From Oopsacas minuta (taxonomy: Eukaryota; Porifera; Hexactinellida; Lyssacinosida; Leucopsacidae), in assembly GCA_024704765.1 (NCBI GenBank), contig JAKMXF010000344.1, positions 1-64,000 of the forward strand: a stretch of 64,000 bases of DNA, read 5' to 3'. Below are positions 1 to 10,643 of the stretch, in pieces. Position 1 is the stretch's first letter. Every line of letters starts with the position of its first letter. The position numbers and the translations under genes were made by a program. Under the pieces are notes generated by a model, which worked only from the letters and a program-made list of their open reading frames with translations, was not told where the DNA came from and did no database searches.

Positions 1-289
1 TATTCGGGCAAATACATGTCTTTTAAATTATCCATGATTAATATGAAAATATTTTATACATAAATATAATAGAAATAATTTTAAAGCTACCCTTAAATTT
101 AGATATTCAATGAATCCATATTATATACAGCACTAGAAGTACCTATTGTTTAACTAATACATATGTAAATTCTAAGAACTATAGAATTATCACAGATGAC
201 ATAGTGCTATATAATGAATATTTTTCATTAACTTTCAGCAAAAAAACTATAACCAATATAAAAATTCTAGAAAAGCAGAAGGTGTAGAA

Positions 290-1076
290 TTTTTACTGTG
301 CCGACTATACTTTAGTATAGTGGCCCAGTATTGAAATGGTTGCCTATATAATTATTATTTTTTATTTTTTGTTTTTTTCTCCGTAAAGCCTTACAACCAA
401 AACTGGAGAGAAATAAGGTGATATATTGTGTGAGAACTATTGAAGATATTCGCCGGGTGTGCTTCTCCCCTTTAGTAATCAATCGGACACCAAGTGCCAC
501 TATTTCACACTCGTCAAACTTTTGTCTGGCCTCTAGCAAAAAATTATGAAAGGAAAGGTACCAAAATGTTCACACTTTTCGAAAGAACAAAAATATTGAA
601 AATTACAACCTATGCCGACAGCTTAGTCTATTAAATTCAATTTGTTTAAAAAGTGGCACTATTAATTGGAGGAACTATGAATGGTTACTTTTAATCCAGA
701 AGCACATACTGCCTTCAATTAATAGTGCCACTTTTTAAACAAATTAAATTTAATAGACTATGCTGTCGGCACAAGTTGTATTCTTATATTTTTGTTCTAT
801 TTCAAAAGTGTGAAATTTTTGCACCTTTCCTTTCATAATCTTTTGCTAGAGGCCAGACAAAAGTTTGACCAGTGTGAAATAGTGGCACTTGGTGTCCGAT
901 TGATTACTAAAGGGGAGAAGCACACCCGACGAATATCTTCAATATTTTCTCACACCATATATCACTATAATTTCATCCAGTTTTGGCTACAGGACTTTTA
1001 CGAAGAAAATGAAAAAGTATAGGCAACCATTTCAATACTGGGACACTATACTAAATTATAGTCGGCACAGTAAAAA
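290..1076. repeat. Long palindromic (foldback) element, about 790 bp
   Basis: The two halves are imperfect reverse complements. The left arm (about 290-680) and right arm (about 714-1076) share the outer end TTTTTACTGTGCCGACTAT, an inner block around GTGGCACTTGGTGTCCGATT and the centre AATTAATAGTGCCACTTTTT, with only about 35 bp between the arms. Short open frames occur on both strands (312-539 minus, 792-1022 plus) and encode nearly the same peptide because the arms are copies of one another; I do not think they are genes. No clear target-site duplication is visible. It may be a foldback transposon or a tail-to-tail pair of one repeat. A solo piece of the inner arm recurs near 49.47 kb. Confidence 0.85.
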
Positions 1077-1340
1077 CGATGGAGTTCAAAAATATACGAT
1101 TATGTATACCAATGTTGTCATTCTGACTGAAAAACATTATGCCCGAAATTTTGAAATTTGAAATAGCTGGTTGTAGGAAAATGGCCGCGTGCCTCCTGAA
1201 TAATTTTATCAAATTTTGAATAAACCAATGACCACAAGAATTGAAATCTGCATACCATTCCAAGCAATTTAATACGTCACATATTTATGACCCCAAAGGA
1301 AAAAGGATATGATAGAACTGGGTCATGTATTATCCATATG

Positions 1341-1660
1341 AATAGTGTACATGCAGGACTCTGGGGTCATTTGTGACCCAATGAAGAATGTACATGCTGA
1401 ACTCTGGGATCATTTGTGACCCCAATGAATAATGTATATGCTGAACTCTGGGGTCATTCGTTACCCCAATGAAGAATGTACATGCTGAACTCTGGGGTCA
1501 TTCGTGACCCCAATGAAGAATGTACATGCTGAACTCTGGGGTCATTCGTGACCCCAATGAAGAATGTACATGCTGAACTCTGGGGTCATTCGTGACCCCA
1601 ATGAAGAATGTACATGCTAAACTCTGGGGTCATTTCGTGTGGGGGTCATAAGTGACCCCA
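1341..1660 (+). repeat. 44-bp tandem repeat array, about seven units
   Basis: Unit starts fall at 1380, 1424, 1468, 1512, 1556 and 1600, exactly 44 bp apart, after a partial unit at 1341. Each unit carries the inverted block GGGGTCA-TTCG-TGACCCC (7-bp arms, 4-bp loop) preceded by GTACATGCTGAACTCT. Units 3-6 are almost identical. The first, second and last diverge, and the last expands into a longer GGGGGTCATAAGTGACCCC form, the usual picture of edge decay in a locally homogenised minisatellite. There is no open frame across it. Confidence 0.95.
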
Positions 1661-2084
1661 GTGGGTACTTTGGAGGTTAATATGTAAGGATTAAAATAGC
1701 CATATCTGCAAAAATATCGAATTTCGTCATCTGTTAGCGTAACTAGCATGTATGAAAATACCCTCAATATTTGAAACCATGTAAAACGTTTATTATTATT
1801 TTATGTTCCTTATGTTGAAATATCACAATGATCCAAACCGTTCTATACATAATAAAATAATTGTCATGATAAAGTTCCAATGTATTTAAGTTATTTTCTC
1901 TTATAGCTCGATAATTATGGTCAATTCAGCATAGCCAATATATAGTATACACCTGATTTCTCCTATCCTTATATGACTATAAGCAATTAGTTGATAAATG
2001 CGCTATTCTTTGATAACTTATAAAACTTTAAATATTCTATCTTTTATTTCCAAATATTTAGCAAATGATCCTTAAATGCTCTTG
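1661..2084. other. AT-rich noncoding stretch with a degraded repeat copy
   Basis: No gene is visible. Around 1915-1975 the text CAGCATAGCCAATATATAG followed by a TCCTATCCTTATATGAC block resembles the dispersed family described at 2085-2290, so this is probably an older copy or fragment of it. Confidence 0.4.
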
Positions 2085-2290
2085 TATACAATGACAAGAT
2101 TTTCATACCATAGTTAGCTCGTTCTTGAGTTACTCACAGGTGTATATTAGAGACCATGGATGAAAACTTTTATGAATATCGATTATACCTCGATAAAGTT
2201 ATAGTTAAATTAGTATAGCCAATTTATACTATTTTCTCGACTTCCCATACTCTTATAATACATTTTGGATAGGTCCACTTTCTCCGATGT
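2085..2290 (+). repeat. Dispersed repeat family A, copy 1
   Basis: This carries the ordered blocks that define the family in this window: TCGTTCTTGAGTT, then AGACCATGGATG, then a degenerate ATAACTCGAT-like block, then AGTATAGCCAATTTATA, then CCCATACTCTTATAATACAT. The same order recurs inverted at 2340-2545, at 35440-35580, at 59020-59220, and inverted at 62030-62260. It has no open frame, and its class (MITE, SINE or other) is unknown. Confidence 0.7.
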
Positions 2291-2339
2291 TACATAATCC
2301 TGAATATACCCATATATGGTATTTGGAAGATTACGCAAT

Positions 2340-2545
2340 AAGCTTCAGTGATATCTTATCAAGATCTGTACTAAGTGTAGGGGAAATCTTTTATATACTA
2401 TAAATTGGCTATACTGATTCAACAGTATCACTTACTATTTTCATCGAGTTATAATTGGATATTCAGAAAAATCTGTCATCCATGGTCTCTATTCTAACTC
2501 TAGAATATCCTAACTTTTGTATTACAAATATTTGAAATTTTTGAT
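2340..2545 (-). repeat. Dispersed repeat family A, copy 2 (inverted)
   Basis: Read on the minus strand, this shows AGACCATGGATGACAG, TGAATATCCAATTATAACTC, CAGTATAGCCAATTTATAG and a CCCCTACACTTAG block, in the same order as the copy at 2085-2290. The two copies face each other, so 2085-2545 is itself a loose inverted repeat. Confidence 0.7.
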
Positions 2546-2593
2546 TTGTATCCCCGAATCATTTCATATATTCTCTTGGAAATGAATGATCCA

Positions 2594-2947
2594 GTATTTG
2601 ATTTTGTATTTGCCATCCAAGAATTTCACACTTTCCGAATATATGTTTACTCCTTTACAACTGTTAGACAGCTTGCCAATTCGATTTCATCACTGATATC
2701 AAATCACCTAATTCGACGATCACATGCGCTGGCCTATACGAGTATTCTGCATTGTATGTGTCAGGTTATGCTTAATTTTGAATAACTCAATTCAGTCTTT
2801 ATTTTAATTTATTCCTATCACAATTATGCAATTTCTCTAAGTATATAATTTTTCTTTTGTAGTTCTACATCCCTTCTATGCAGGACTATGAAGTCCCTCA
2901 AATGCTTCTTTCAAAAATTGACAATCTTGATAGGATCAAAACCTCAG
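2594..2947 (+). CDS. Possible two-exon fragment of an unrecognised gene
   Basis: An open frame from at least 2546 runs to CAG at 2762-2764, followed directly by GT (donor-like). An 85-bp open block at 2863-2947 is preceded by the pyrimidine-rich acceptor TTTCTTTTGTAG and followed by CAG/GTATAC. Joining the two keeps the frame open (phase 0). The first block encodes a hydrophobic, helix-like segment (PVFDFVFAIQEFHTFRIYVY); the second reads FYIPSMQDYEVPQMLLSKID. I recognise no domain. The splice signals are good but short, and no convincing upstream or downstream exon was found; a candidate third block at 3761 lies inside a MITE and was rejected. It could be a decayed gene or chance. Confidence 0.25.
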
Positions 2948-3484
2948 GTATACACAATCATTTACTTTTTTTATCAGTATGTTGCTTTGAACATAAGCCT
3001 TTTTAGTGATGCAAACTATGCAATTTTGATATTAGGATAACTACAAATATTATTAAATTTTCACAATTGTTTTATGTAAACAGGCAATATATTTTGGCAA
3101 AATAATATACTAATGACAGATTGCATTTTAGTTTGATATTTCACGTTCTCTAAATTGTATGAAATCGTGCTCTGTCTGCTTTTTCTGTTTAATTTTAAGA
3201 TCATTATAGAATATTCCTGAGTTACTTTAAGAAACTTTGATTAATGAACATTGTCAATACAGTAAAACTAATGTGATCAAGACATCTCAAGGATGCCTTT
3301 AGTTTAGAATTTGCCCGACCTCTGACATTCCATTCCAATTTGTATATGTTATACACTGTCGTGATACATTTCAATTTTTCACGATTCTTACTAATCACTG
3401 TTTATCGTTACTAAGAATCATGCATACATGAAATACAACTGAAGACAACCCTTTTTAAACGGAAATTTGCTGAAATATTGATTA

Positions 3485-3945
3485 CAGTCAAGTCCGTTTA
3501 ATTGATATATACCTGTTAGCGGGAAAACCACTTAATTGCAGAAGTCTCCATGAACGGAATAAATTTTCATCAATGTTAAAATAAAATTTTCTGTCAATCG
3601 GGACAAACTCCGATAATCGAGTGAAAAATTTGTCACTCAATCAAGAGAAAATTCCTCTTAAACTCCTCTTGAACTCCACAAATTCGATAATTGGACACAA
3701 TTCCCCTTGAATTGATAATTTTTTTTCATATACAAGTGCTTTTTCTCAACATTGTTTCAGGGATGAACCCAAACGATCTTCAGAATTCAAATTCGCACTT
3801 TGAGTCGAGATGGCTCCACCATACTATAGATAATTTGCTTTACGGGATCTTCACTAAAGATTGGGGATAATCTGCTATATATCATAATTTTTCGAAAGTT
3901 TTCCAGTTAATTGGACTCAGCTTAATCGAGAAAAATGGTTTACTG
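3485..3945. mobile_element. Pogo/Tigger-type MITE with TA duplication
   Basis: The ends are TA-CAGTCAAGTCCGTTTAATTG at 3483 and, inverted, TA-CAGTAAACCATTTTTCTCG ending at 3947, with a further shared AGTCCAATTAA block inside. The CAGT...ACTG ends flanked by TA are those of pogo-like elements. The 461-bp interior is AT-rich and encodes no transposase, so this is a non-autonomous derivative. Its arms match imperfectly, which suggests age. Confidence 0.6.
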
Positions 3946-4259
3946 TATCTTCAAAACATTTTGGGTAAATGGTACCCTGATCTGGGAGTTCCGAATTTGG
4001 TTTTATCACTATCAACTTATACTTACCCACAAGTTTTAAACACCTGAATTTATCTTTACAAAATAATTTACATACGAAAATTCACTAAATACATACAGTA
4101 CGTATATTTTTTGCAATACCAGTTTAGCATATTTTATCTCCATGGAAACATTAGGCAAGCTCGAATACGGATCATAATATACTACAATTTCAAGCGTGAG
4201 TTATCAACAGAAGTATGTATTTTTGAAATGTAGAGGTATTTGGTGGTGATGTAGTCTCA

Positions 4260-4815
4260 TTACGCATTATACAAAGGTGGTATCGCGAATTCAACGCAAT
4301 TTTCTTCATTCCAAGGTTTGATAAAGGTTGTGAAATTTGAAAGGGGTGCTACGGTTACTTCAAAATGGTATGCCGATGTTTGTTTACAAGCAATCTTCGA
4401 TTATATCAAGTATCATCGACCGAAAACTGGCTAATGATGCATTAAATTGCACCATATAGTGCACCTGCACATAGGGCAGCACATACAATGGATTATATTC
4501 AAGCAAATGGAGTATCTACCCTGCCGCACCCACCATATTCTTCTGATTTTGCCCAATATGACTTCTGGCTCTTCCCAAAACTTAAGGAAAAACTCAATGG
4601 TAGATGCTTTTCTACCGAAGAAGAGTTGGAGTCGGCGGTCTTTGATACGCTTGTAAGTACCCCATCGAAAATTTGGTACCAATCTTTCGAAGATTGGTTG
4701 TTGCGTCTGCAAAGCTGCATAGCTGTTCATGGCAAATATTTGAGAGAAATCAAGCACTATATTAATTATATTCAATGTATTTACTATCTAACGACAAAAC
4801 TTTCCTAGTGCCCCC
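4260..4815 (+). pseudogene. Mariner-family transposase relic (C-terminal part)
   Basis: The frame at 4488-4808 gives HPPYSSDFAQYDFWLFPKLK and then a GRCFSTEEELESAV-type tail, the classic C-terminal signature of mariner DD34D transposases. Upstream, in broken frames, are RWYREFN and KWYADVCLQAIFDYIKYHRP. In the block that normally holds the second catalytic aspartate the sequence reads YSAPAHRAAHT, with TAT at 4455-4457 where Asp is expected. Stops just upstream separate the pieces. The first catalytic Asp and the N-terminal DNA-binding region are not identifiable, and no clean terminal repeats were found. Dead copy. Confidence 0.8.
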
Positions 4816-4859
4816 TAGTATGTATAAACAGGTTGCCGAGACATGAATTGATACTGTTG

Positions 4860-5750
4860 AGTGTAGAATTGGTGGAATCTAGTGTTACAGATTTGTGCAA
4901 TCTGGTGGAATCTGCTAGAATTTAACTGAATGTTGGGATCAGGTGGAATCTGTTGGAATCTGTTCCAAACTGATGGCATCTGACTGAATTCTGGAATCTG
5001 TTGGAAGTTGATTGAATCGTGAAATCTGGTAGAATTTGACTAAATGGTAGAATCTGGAGGAATCTGACTGAATATTTACAATGTGGTATTTTAAGGTCGA
5101 TTCAACCAGAGTCGTAGCCCGCTTGGTGTACGCGGTCCCAGGAATTTGCACACCAGGTTCAAGGTCTGTGCCAAGATTTCAAATCCGGGCATGATTATGT
5201 TATATATTGGGTAGTGGTTGTCCCAGGATATAGTCGGGTCGGGGCCAGTAATTTCAAATAGGAGCTAATTCCATGTCCCCTCCACCCTGGGACCGCCAAT
5301 GCATAACGAGCATATTCCGCACCTATAATTTACATAGAAATGTATGTATTACGGAAGCGGCATTTCACTAGGGTTGCCAGGCGTCCATTTTCCAGCAATT
5401 CTTCAGTGTCCGGGAGAATATCCTAGTTTCGTGGAATATTCGATGATCAGTGCTTCATATTTATTATTTTACATTTCTTTTTCTGAGTTTATCCTGGCCA
5501 CGGTTTTGCCATATCATCAGACCATAATGGGCTGTGGAGCCTATTATTTAATAAGATTGTAGCCGGATTTTGCACCGGGTATGCAAATTCCTGAGACCAC
5601 CCCTCTCCTTGTGCAGCACCCCAAGCTACGCTTCTGGTTGAATCGAAAATTGGATCATTTGTTTCAACGTTGTAAAATTTAATATTCAGTTTTGTTCCAT
5701 TAGATTCCACTATTCTGTCATCCTAGATTCCACCATACAGTCAATCCCAT
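4860..5750. repeat. Foldback element with GGAATCTG mini-repeats in the left arm
   Basis: From 4862 to 5085 the motif GGAATCTG and variants recur at irregular 10-25-bp spacing. The opposite end (5698-5745) holds the same motif inverted (AGATTCCAC twice). Inside these ends, CGTAGCCCGCTTGGTGTACG with CAGGAATTTGCACACC near 5110-5150 is mirrored by GGTATGCAAATTCCTGAG and CAAGCTACG at 5579-5627. Arms and centre therefore form an imperfect inverted repeat of about 890 bp. I see no transposase. Foldback-type elements often carry such short internal repeats; the class is inferred. Confidence 0.6.
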
Positions 5751-6900
5751 ATTTGTGCAATTATCAGAATGTATAGTTACTGGACAATTCGAAGTGATAA
5801 TTTTCTAATCAACTTAATATACATATCGGTGGGTTGGTTGTTAGAAAGAACCTACTTTTATTCGTTCATAATGGTATATAATAGCGTTGTGAAATTTATC
5901 ATACTTCTTGTGTATAGTTATATGTGTGAATATTGTGAAACGCTCCCCTACCTTTATACTTAATCGATGTTGAGGCTTAATTAGTAGTATAACATGTGAA
6001 AATGAGGTACAGTGGAACACCCCCTGGAAATTGATCAAAATTTCAATCCGATATTTAGTACCATTTAAAGTTCATTGGAAAGAGAAATATCCAATTAATT
6101 GGAATGTCTAAAATTGTTATGATCAATCATTTAGTTTGGAACAACTGGAATTTATAAAAGCATTACAATTCCTTGCTCAGAAATTATTCTTGAAAACCAC
6201 AGATATTCATTTATATTAATGAACTTAAATTCCAGTATCTAAGCAACTAATACATTCCAAAGACTTCATTCTATTGCATTTTTGACTACTCTCTCATTAT
6301 AGTGATTATATAAACGGAGTTCAAATAATGAATCCTTAAAATAGCTCAAATATTTTGATAAATTTTTCTGTTGGATTTCTGTCGTCACTCAACTTCGAAG
6401 TCTCATAACTTCATCTGTCGCGTTCTGTCAAGTTGTCTCATGAGTTTTATAAGACAGCATTTTTAATTCTCTATAAAATACAACAATTTCCAGGTTCCCG
6501 AAAATTCGCGCAAATATAGTTTCAATCACATGAACTTTTGAATTTATCTGATATTTTTAAAAATTCTCTTTCACAATTTATATAAATATTATGGTTGCTT
6601 AGTGATATAATCAAAACGTGAAGTTATTTACATTTTTATGCTTGTGTTTACAAAATTCAGCTTGTAATTAATATAAATAAATGTTCCCATCACGTATTTT
6701 TACAAAGATTCCATTAAAAAATCAACACTCTTCTACTGTGAGAAAACGTTTCGTCAAAAGTTCCTTAATTCTTAGATTTCAGAATGTATTTTATAAGCTT
6801 ATAAAACAAACATGCATATATTTATATAATCTTACTTTTTGCCCCGTATTTACAAGATTGTTAATATATAATATACTAATTATCTAGAAAATGAACAACC
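5751..6900. other. AT-rich stretch without recognisable gene
   Basis: There is no convincing open frame. At about 6008 the text TACAGTGGAACACCCCCTGG resembles one end of a Tigger-type element, but I cannot find its partner. Confidence 0.4.
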
Positions 6901-6939
6901 TTCAAGCTTTTCTGTTTTCTTGTGAGCATAAATTACCTA

Positions 6940-9000
6940 GCACTCGTTCAATCGCAGACCAATTTATTTCAACTCTTGGTTTTTATAGAGATCAGCAAAA
7001 TTTTCTTTCGTCTGAAGTTCAATGATATTCAAAAAGAAGGAGCCTCTTTTCATAAATATTCGGACCTTGATGCTTGGAATTCCATGTGCTTCTGTCCTCT
7101 GCCAAAGAAGCCTAGGTTAAGTGCCTCTTCTTCATTAATCATTAACTTTGAAGAAGACTTAATCTTTCAAAAAAGAAATCGCTCGCTGACTTCACGACCA
7201 AAGGTTTAAGAAATCGGCTCTCTTCTCTTAAGTCTCACCTCGAATCAGTCGCGGAAAACGAGCATGTATCTCCAAAGACTCTTGCAACTTATCTCTTACT
7301 ACTTTGTTGCACTGAAGAGCAGGACATGAATAGTGCCAATGTTTGTAAGGAGATACTCGAGAAGGGAAACTCATCTCCTATCTATCCACAATTATCACTT
7401 GATAAACCTGCCTTTCTTTTCGATTCGCTTGAGATCGGTGAAACAAAGTATTAAGAACTTCAGCGTACGTTACTATCTGAAGATCTCAAGTTACCAGGCT
7501 ACGATAGCGTAGTTAAACATCGCGCTCAAATTAATTTTCTGGATGAGGTGCGTATAATTCATAGAGAATTTCCATGTGGAGTAGGTATTTCTTACACCAG
7601 ACTACTCACCCATGCAGTTGAACGAATTGTATCTAACTTAGTCCTGATACTCTTGTCTATCCGTCGAAAGTTCGAGTATCCGATGGCTTAGATAGACCTG
7701 GGCGTCATCGAGTTTACCAGCAAGCTATATCTAACCCTGACCTCTCGACTCCGACCTTCATTTTATTCGCTTTCAAGGTTAACGCAATCTTAAATGCAAA
7801 TGATCATATCCTTTGGAAACCTCATCATCCAAATTCGCCATTTTGCACTCGACCAGTTGCCCTCTTAGCCCTTCCAGAAAATGAAGAGAGTGTCAAGTTT
7901 TTGATGGACTCATTTATAAATAACGAAACTTCAACTATTGAAGAGAGTGGTTTGTGTCTACACAATGGGAATGCAGAGGGCAAGATCATAAGATCTTATT
8001 TCAATACAAAGATGGCAAAAATCTTAATCGGTGCTAGTGGTGCTAATTGTCAAATGGGTACTGCAACGTTCCAACAGATACATGATATTAGCATAGTTCA
8101 AAATGGCTTTCTCATAAATAGGACTATCCATGATGCACGTGATGTATTTGATGAGGTTGATGAAGAAGAATTTTTATCTTTGCAACCAATCAAAGATTCA
8201 ATTTAACACACAAACCGATCTCAGAAAATGATATCATATCAGCTTCCCCTCTACATGCATATTTGAGAACATTTAGTTGGTTCCAATTATTGATTTGCCA
8301 TTTACAGTGTGGTGCTATTCAAAAATGGTCACCAACTTCACGAATAATTCTTGGGGCCAAGAAATTTATTACTAGCTTTATTAAAGAAAACTTAGTATAT
8401 CCATTGACACACTATCAGTCCAATCAGGAACTACCACAACCGGAAATGTTGTTCGGAGATGCTTCGCACGTAGCGATGATACTGTGCAAGATTTTCTCTA
8501 TTGGGTATTGACGGCTGTTCCTCAAGAGACACATCAAGTTGTCACTACAATCTTTAATAATTTGAGTGTTATCCTGAGATTGTATAATAGCAACAGGAAA
8601 GTAGATACTGAAGGCCTTGATAATGTATGCCGAGAGACTTACGAATCCATTCTAACCAATTTTTCATGGGCACATACAAACCGTACTTTACATAAACTTC
8701 TAGCCCATGCACCACAAATAATTGCAGATCATAACGATGGGTTTGGCTTAGAAGATTTGTCTGAATAAGGCCTTGAAACTTGTAATAAATTGGTCAAGCG
8801 ATACCGTGAGAGACTCTCAAGAAAATTTAGCTTTGAGGACAACGTTAAAGATGTGTTCGTCAGGCTTATCTCTCAAAGTGATCCAATTTTAGCATCCTTT
8901 CGTAATATTACCAAAAACGATTCGGAGCCAGATCTATCTGTGTTAAAGAGCTGTCAGGATATTTTGGTGAATTCTCTAATTATAAATACGTTATAGTTTG
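6940..9000 (+). pseudogene. RAG1/Transib-like transposase relic
   Basis: Broken frames keep the domain order of the RAG1 catalytic core. VRVSDGLD at 7676 matches the RAG1 CDGMGD block, with the first catalytic Asp codon at 7682-7684. NSPFCTRPVALLALPENE follows, then GKIIRSYFNTK leading into GANCQMG (8045), where RAG1 has a zinc-binding CxxC; here the second Cys is Gly. PLHAYLRTF (8248) replaces LHCD, so the second catalytic Asp is Tyr (TAT 8260-8262). TGNVVRRC matches NGNFAR. TLHKLLAHAPQII matches FHKTLAHVPEII. GLETCNKLVKRYRE retains the catalytic Glu (8775-8777), just after a TAA stop at 8766-8768. Further damage: TAA near 7450 and frame changes near 7640, 8200 and 8480. The upstream part (from about 7190) is open but unmatched. 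Terminal repeats were not found. Confidence 0.8.
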
Positions 9001-9540
9001 TAGTTCAATGAACGGTAAGTCATTTTAACAAGAAACGTGGTTTCATAAGTTTATAAAAATGTACATTAAATAGTGATAATAGTATCAAAACATAAAACAT
9101 TCAATTTCTGAACCTATAGCTCACAATTTGGCTTAATTAAAATCGATAAAAAAATCAAAATATTTTTGAATTTGACAATAACGTCATTACTTTCACACCC
9201 AAAGACTTAGAAAATATCTAGTTACGTCAATCGATTCCTTGGGTACGATTCCCCATAGGTCAATAATATAGTCTAATCCGTTATCTAGTGCCCTAATACC
9301 TACTTCCAGGTTTTAGCCATTTCGTGCCACTGTGTGAGGGTTATTTAACTGTCATACAACACTACTCATACACTCAATTACTTGGGTCATTTCAAAAGTA
9401 CTGATTACTAAGTATAATTGATACTTATATTTATCTAAATGCACAAATTTGAACTTACTCCATGCAGTATCGAAATTATCATGAATACTTTTCAAGTTAT
9501 TGTCTTTTCAATCTTGTTTTCAAGTTTCATTCCTTGTTGA
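9001..9540. other. Noncoding spacer between two transposase relics
   Basis: AT-rich with no open frame of note. It may include the 3' flank of the RAG1-like relic, but no terminal repeat is visible. Confidence 0.35.
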
Positions 9541-9559
9541 AAGACTCGAATAGAAACAT

Positions 9560-10270
9560 TCACAACGATCTCTTGGATGTTTGTGGGATCATCCTTGCCT
9601 ATTCCACCGTCAGAAGGTGAGCTCAACTGTTTAGAGAGGGGAGAGAAACCATTGAAGATGAGCCTCGGATAGGTTTCCTATATCTGCTACAAGTGAAGTC
9701 TCAGTCGATTTAGTTCGTGAATTTCTTATCAACGATCCCTGCTGCTCTATTGAAGAGATTAGTATGTATAATGATGTCACAACGGGAAGTATTTATCGTA
9801 TACTGAATGAGACCTCAGAGTTAGGAAGGTCTGTGCTCGATGGGTACTGTCCGGTGGCTCAGTCTTTCGTCCCGAAGGGCAGTATGTTACTGGACACTTT
9901 TACTGTATTCAAGTACTCACAGAAGTTCAAAGGTACTACTTAGAGTGTCGACCGAGAATTGGTCCATGTGGAATCAAGCTTTTGCATGAGAATGCAAGAA
10001 GCCACAAGACTAAGCAGTTTGAGGAATTCATAAGCGAGATGAGATGCAAACTCTTGATTACCCTTCCTATTCCTCTGTCCTAAGTCCTTGTGACTTTGGG
10101 ATGTTTTCAAACCTGAAAATTAATCTGTCTGGCTAAGAGTTTATAAGTAATATGTGAATCGATTCGCGATCCATTTGTACCTGAAGTCTATTCCACAAAC
10201 AGAGTACAAAAACCATTCACTGCTGGATACACTTATTAAAAGAGTGTCAAGGGGACTATTTCGAAAATAT
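9560..10270 (+). pseudogene. Mariner-family transposase relic 2
   Basis: Translated pieces include ETIEDEPRIG and then EISMYNDVTTGSIYRILNET (the N-terminal helix-turn-helix linker of mariner), GTVRWLS-like debris, GIKLLHENARSHKTKQFEEF around 9970 and SPCDFGMFSNLKINLSG near 10085. HENARSH sits where HDNARPH-like text with the second catalytic Asp is expected, so that residue appears to be Glu. Several stops and frame changes are present. It is more degenerate than the copy at 4.3 kb and diverges from it. Confidence 0.7.
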
Positions 10271-10643
10271 ATAGTTTATTAATATGTTAGTCATTGTGTA
10301 CAATCATATTGGACTAAAAGCTTGAGTCTCCATGATCTAATTTACAAAAAACGTGCAATACTAAGTTCATGAAGGGGTTAAGCGCCAAGATTTCAGGTGT
10401 TCTTAAAATATTGGTATTGTACAATTTTTAAATGATTCTGGGAGAGTCCTATCTTTGGATCTATCAATTTAAATAGAATGCTCGCTTATTATTTGCTATA
10501 CATTATGGCATGTACTAATCTAGAATTTTGAAATATCACTGATAGATATGATGAGATAAATTCGTTGAACAGATTTTCAATTGGTTACACCATTCAGATA
10601 GCAAACAACTCGATATGACAAAAACCTAAAGTATAAGATTAAA
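10271..10643. other. AT-rich noncoding spacer
   Basis: No open frame or recognisable repeat was seen between the mariner relic and the next long palindrome. Confidence 0.35.

Noticed and set aside
312-1022. Two matching short proteins facing each other
   Set aside because: They are the same repeat arm translated on opposite strands; no start context, domain or other copy supports a gene.
1341-1660. CRISPR-like array
   Set aside because: Units are contiguous 44-bp tandem repeats without unique spacers, in eukaryotic DNA.
3761-3870. A third exon after 2947 (acceptor TTGTTTCAG, 36 open codons, then a stop)
   Set aside because: It lies inside the TA-flanked pogo-type MITE at 3485-3945, so the open frame and acceptor are more likely chance within a transposon.
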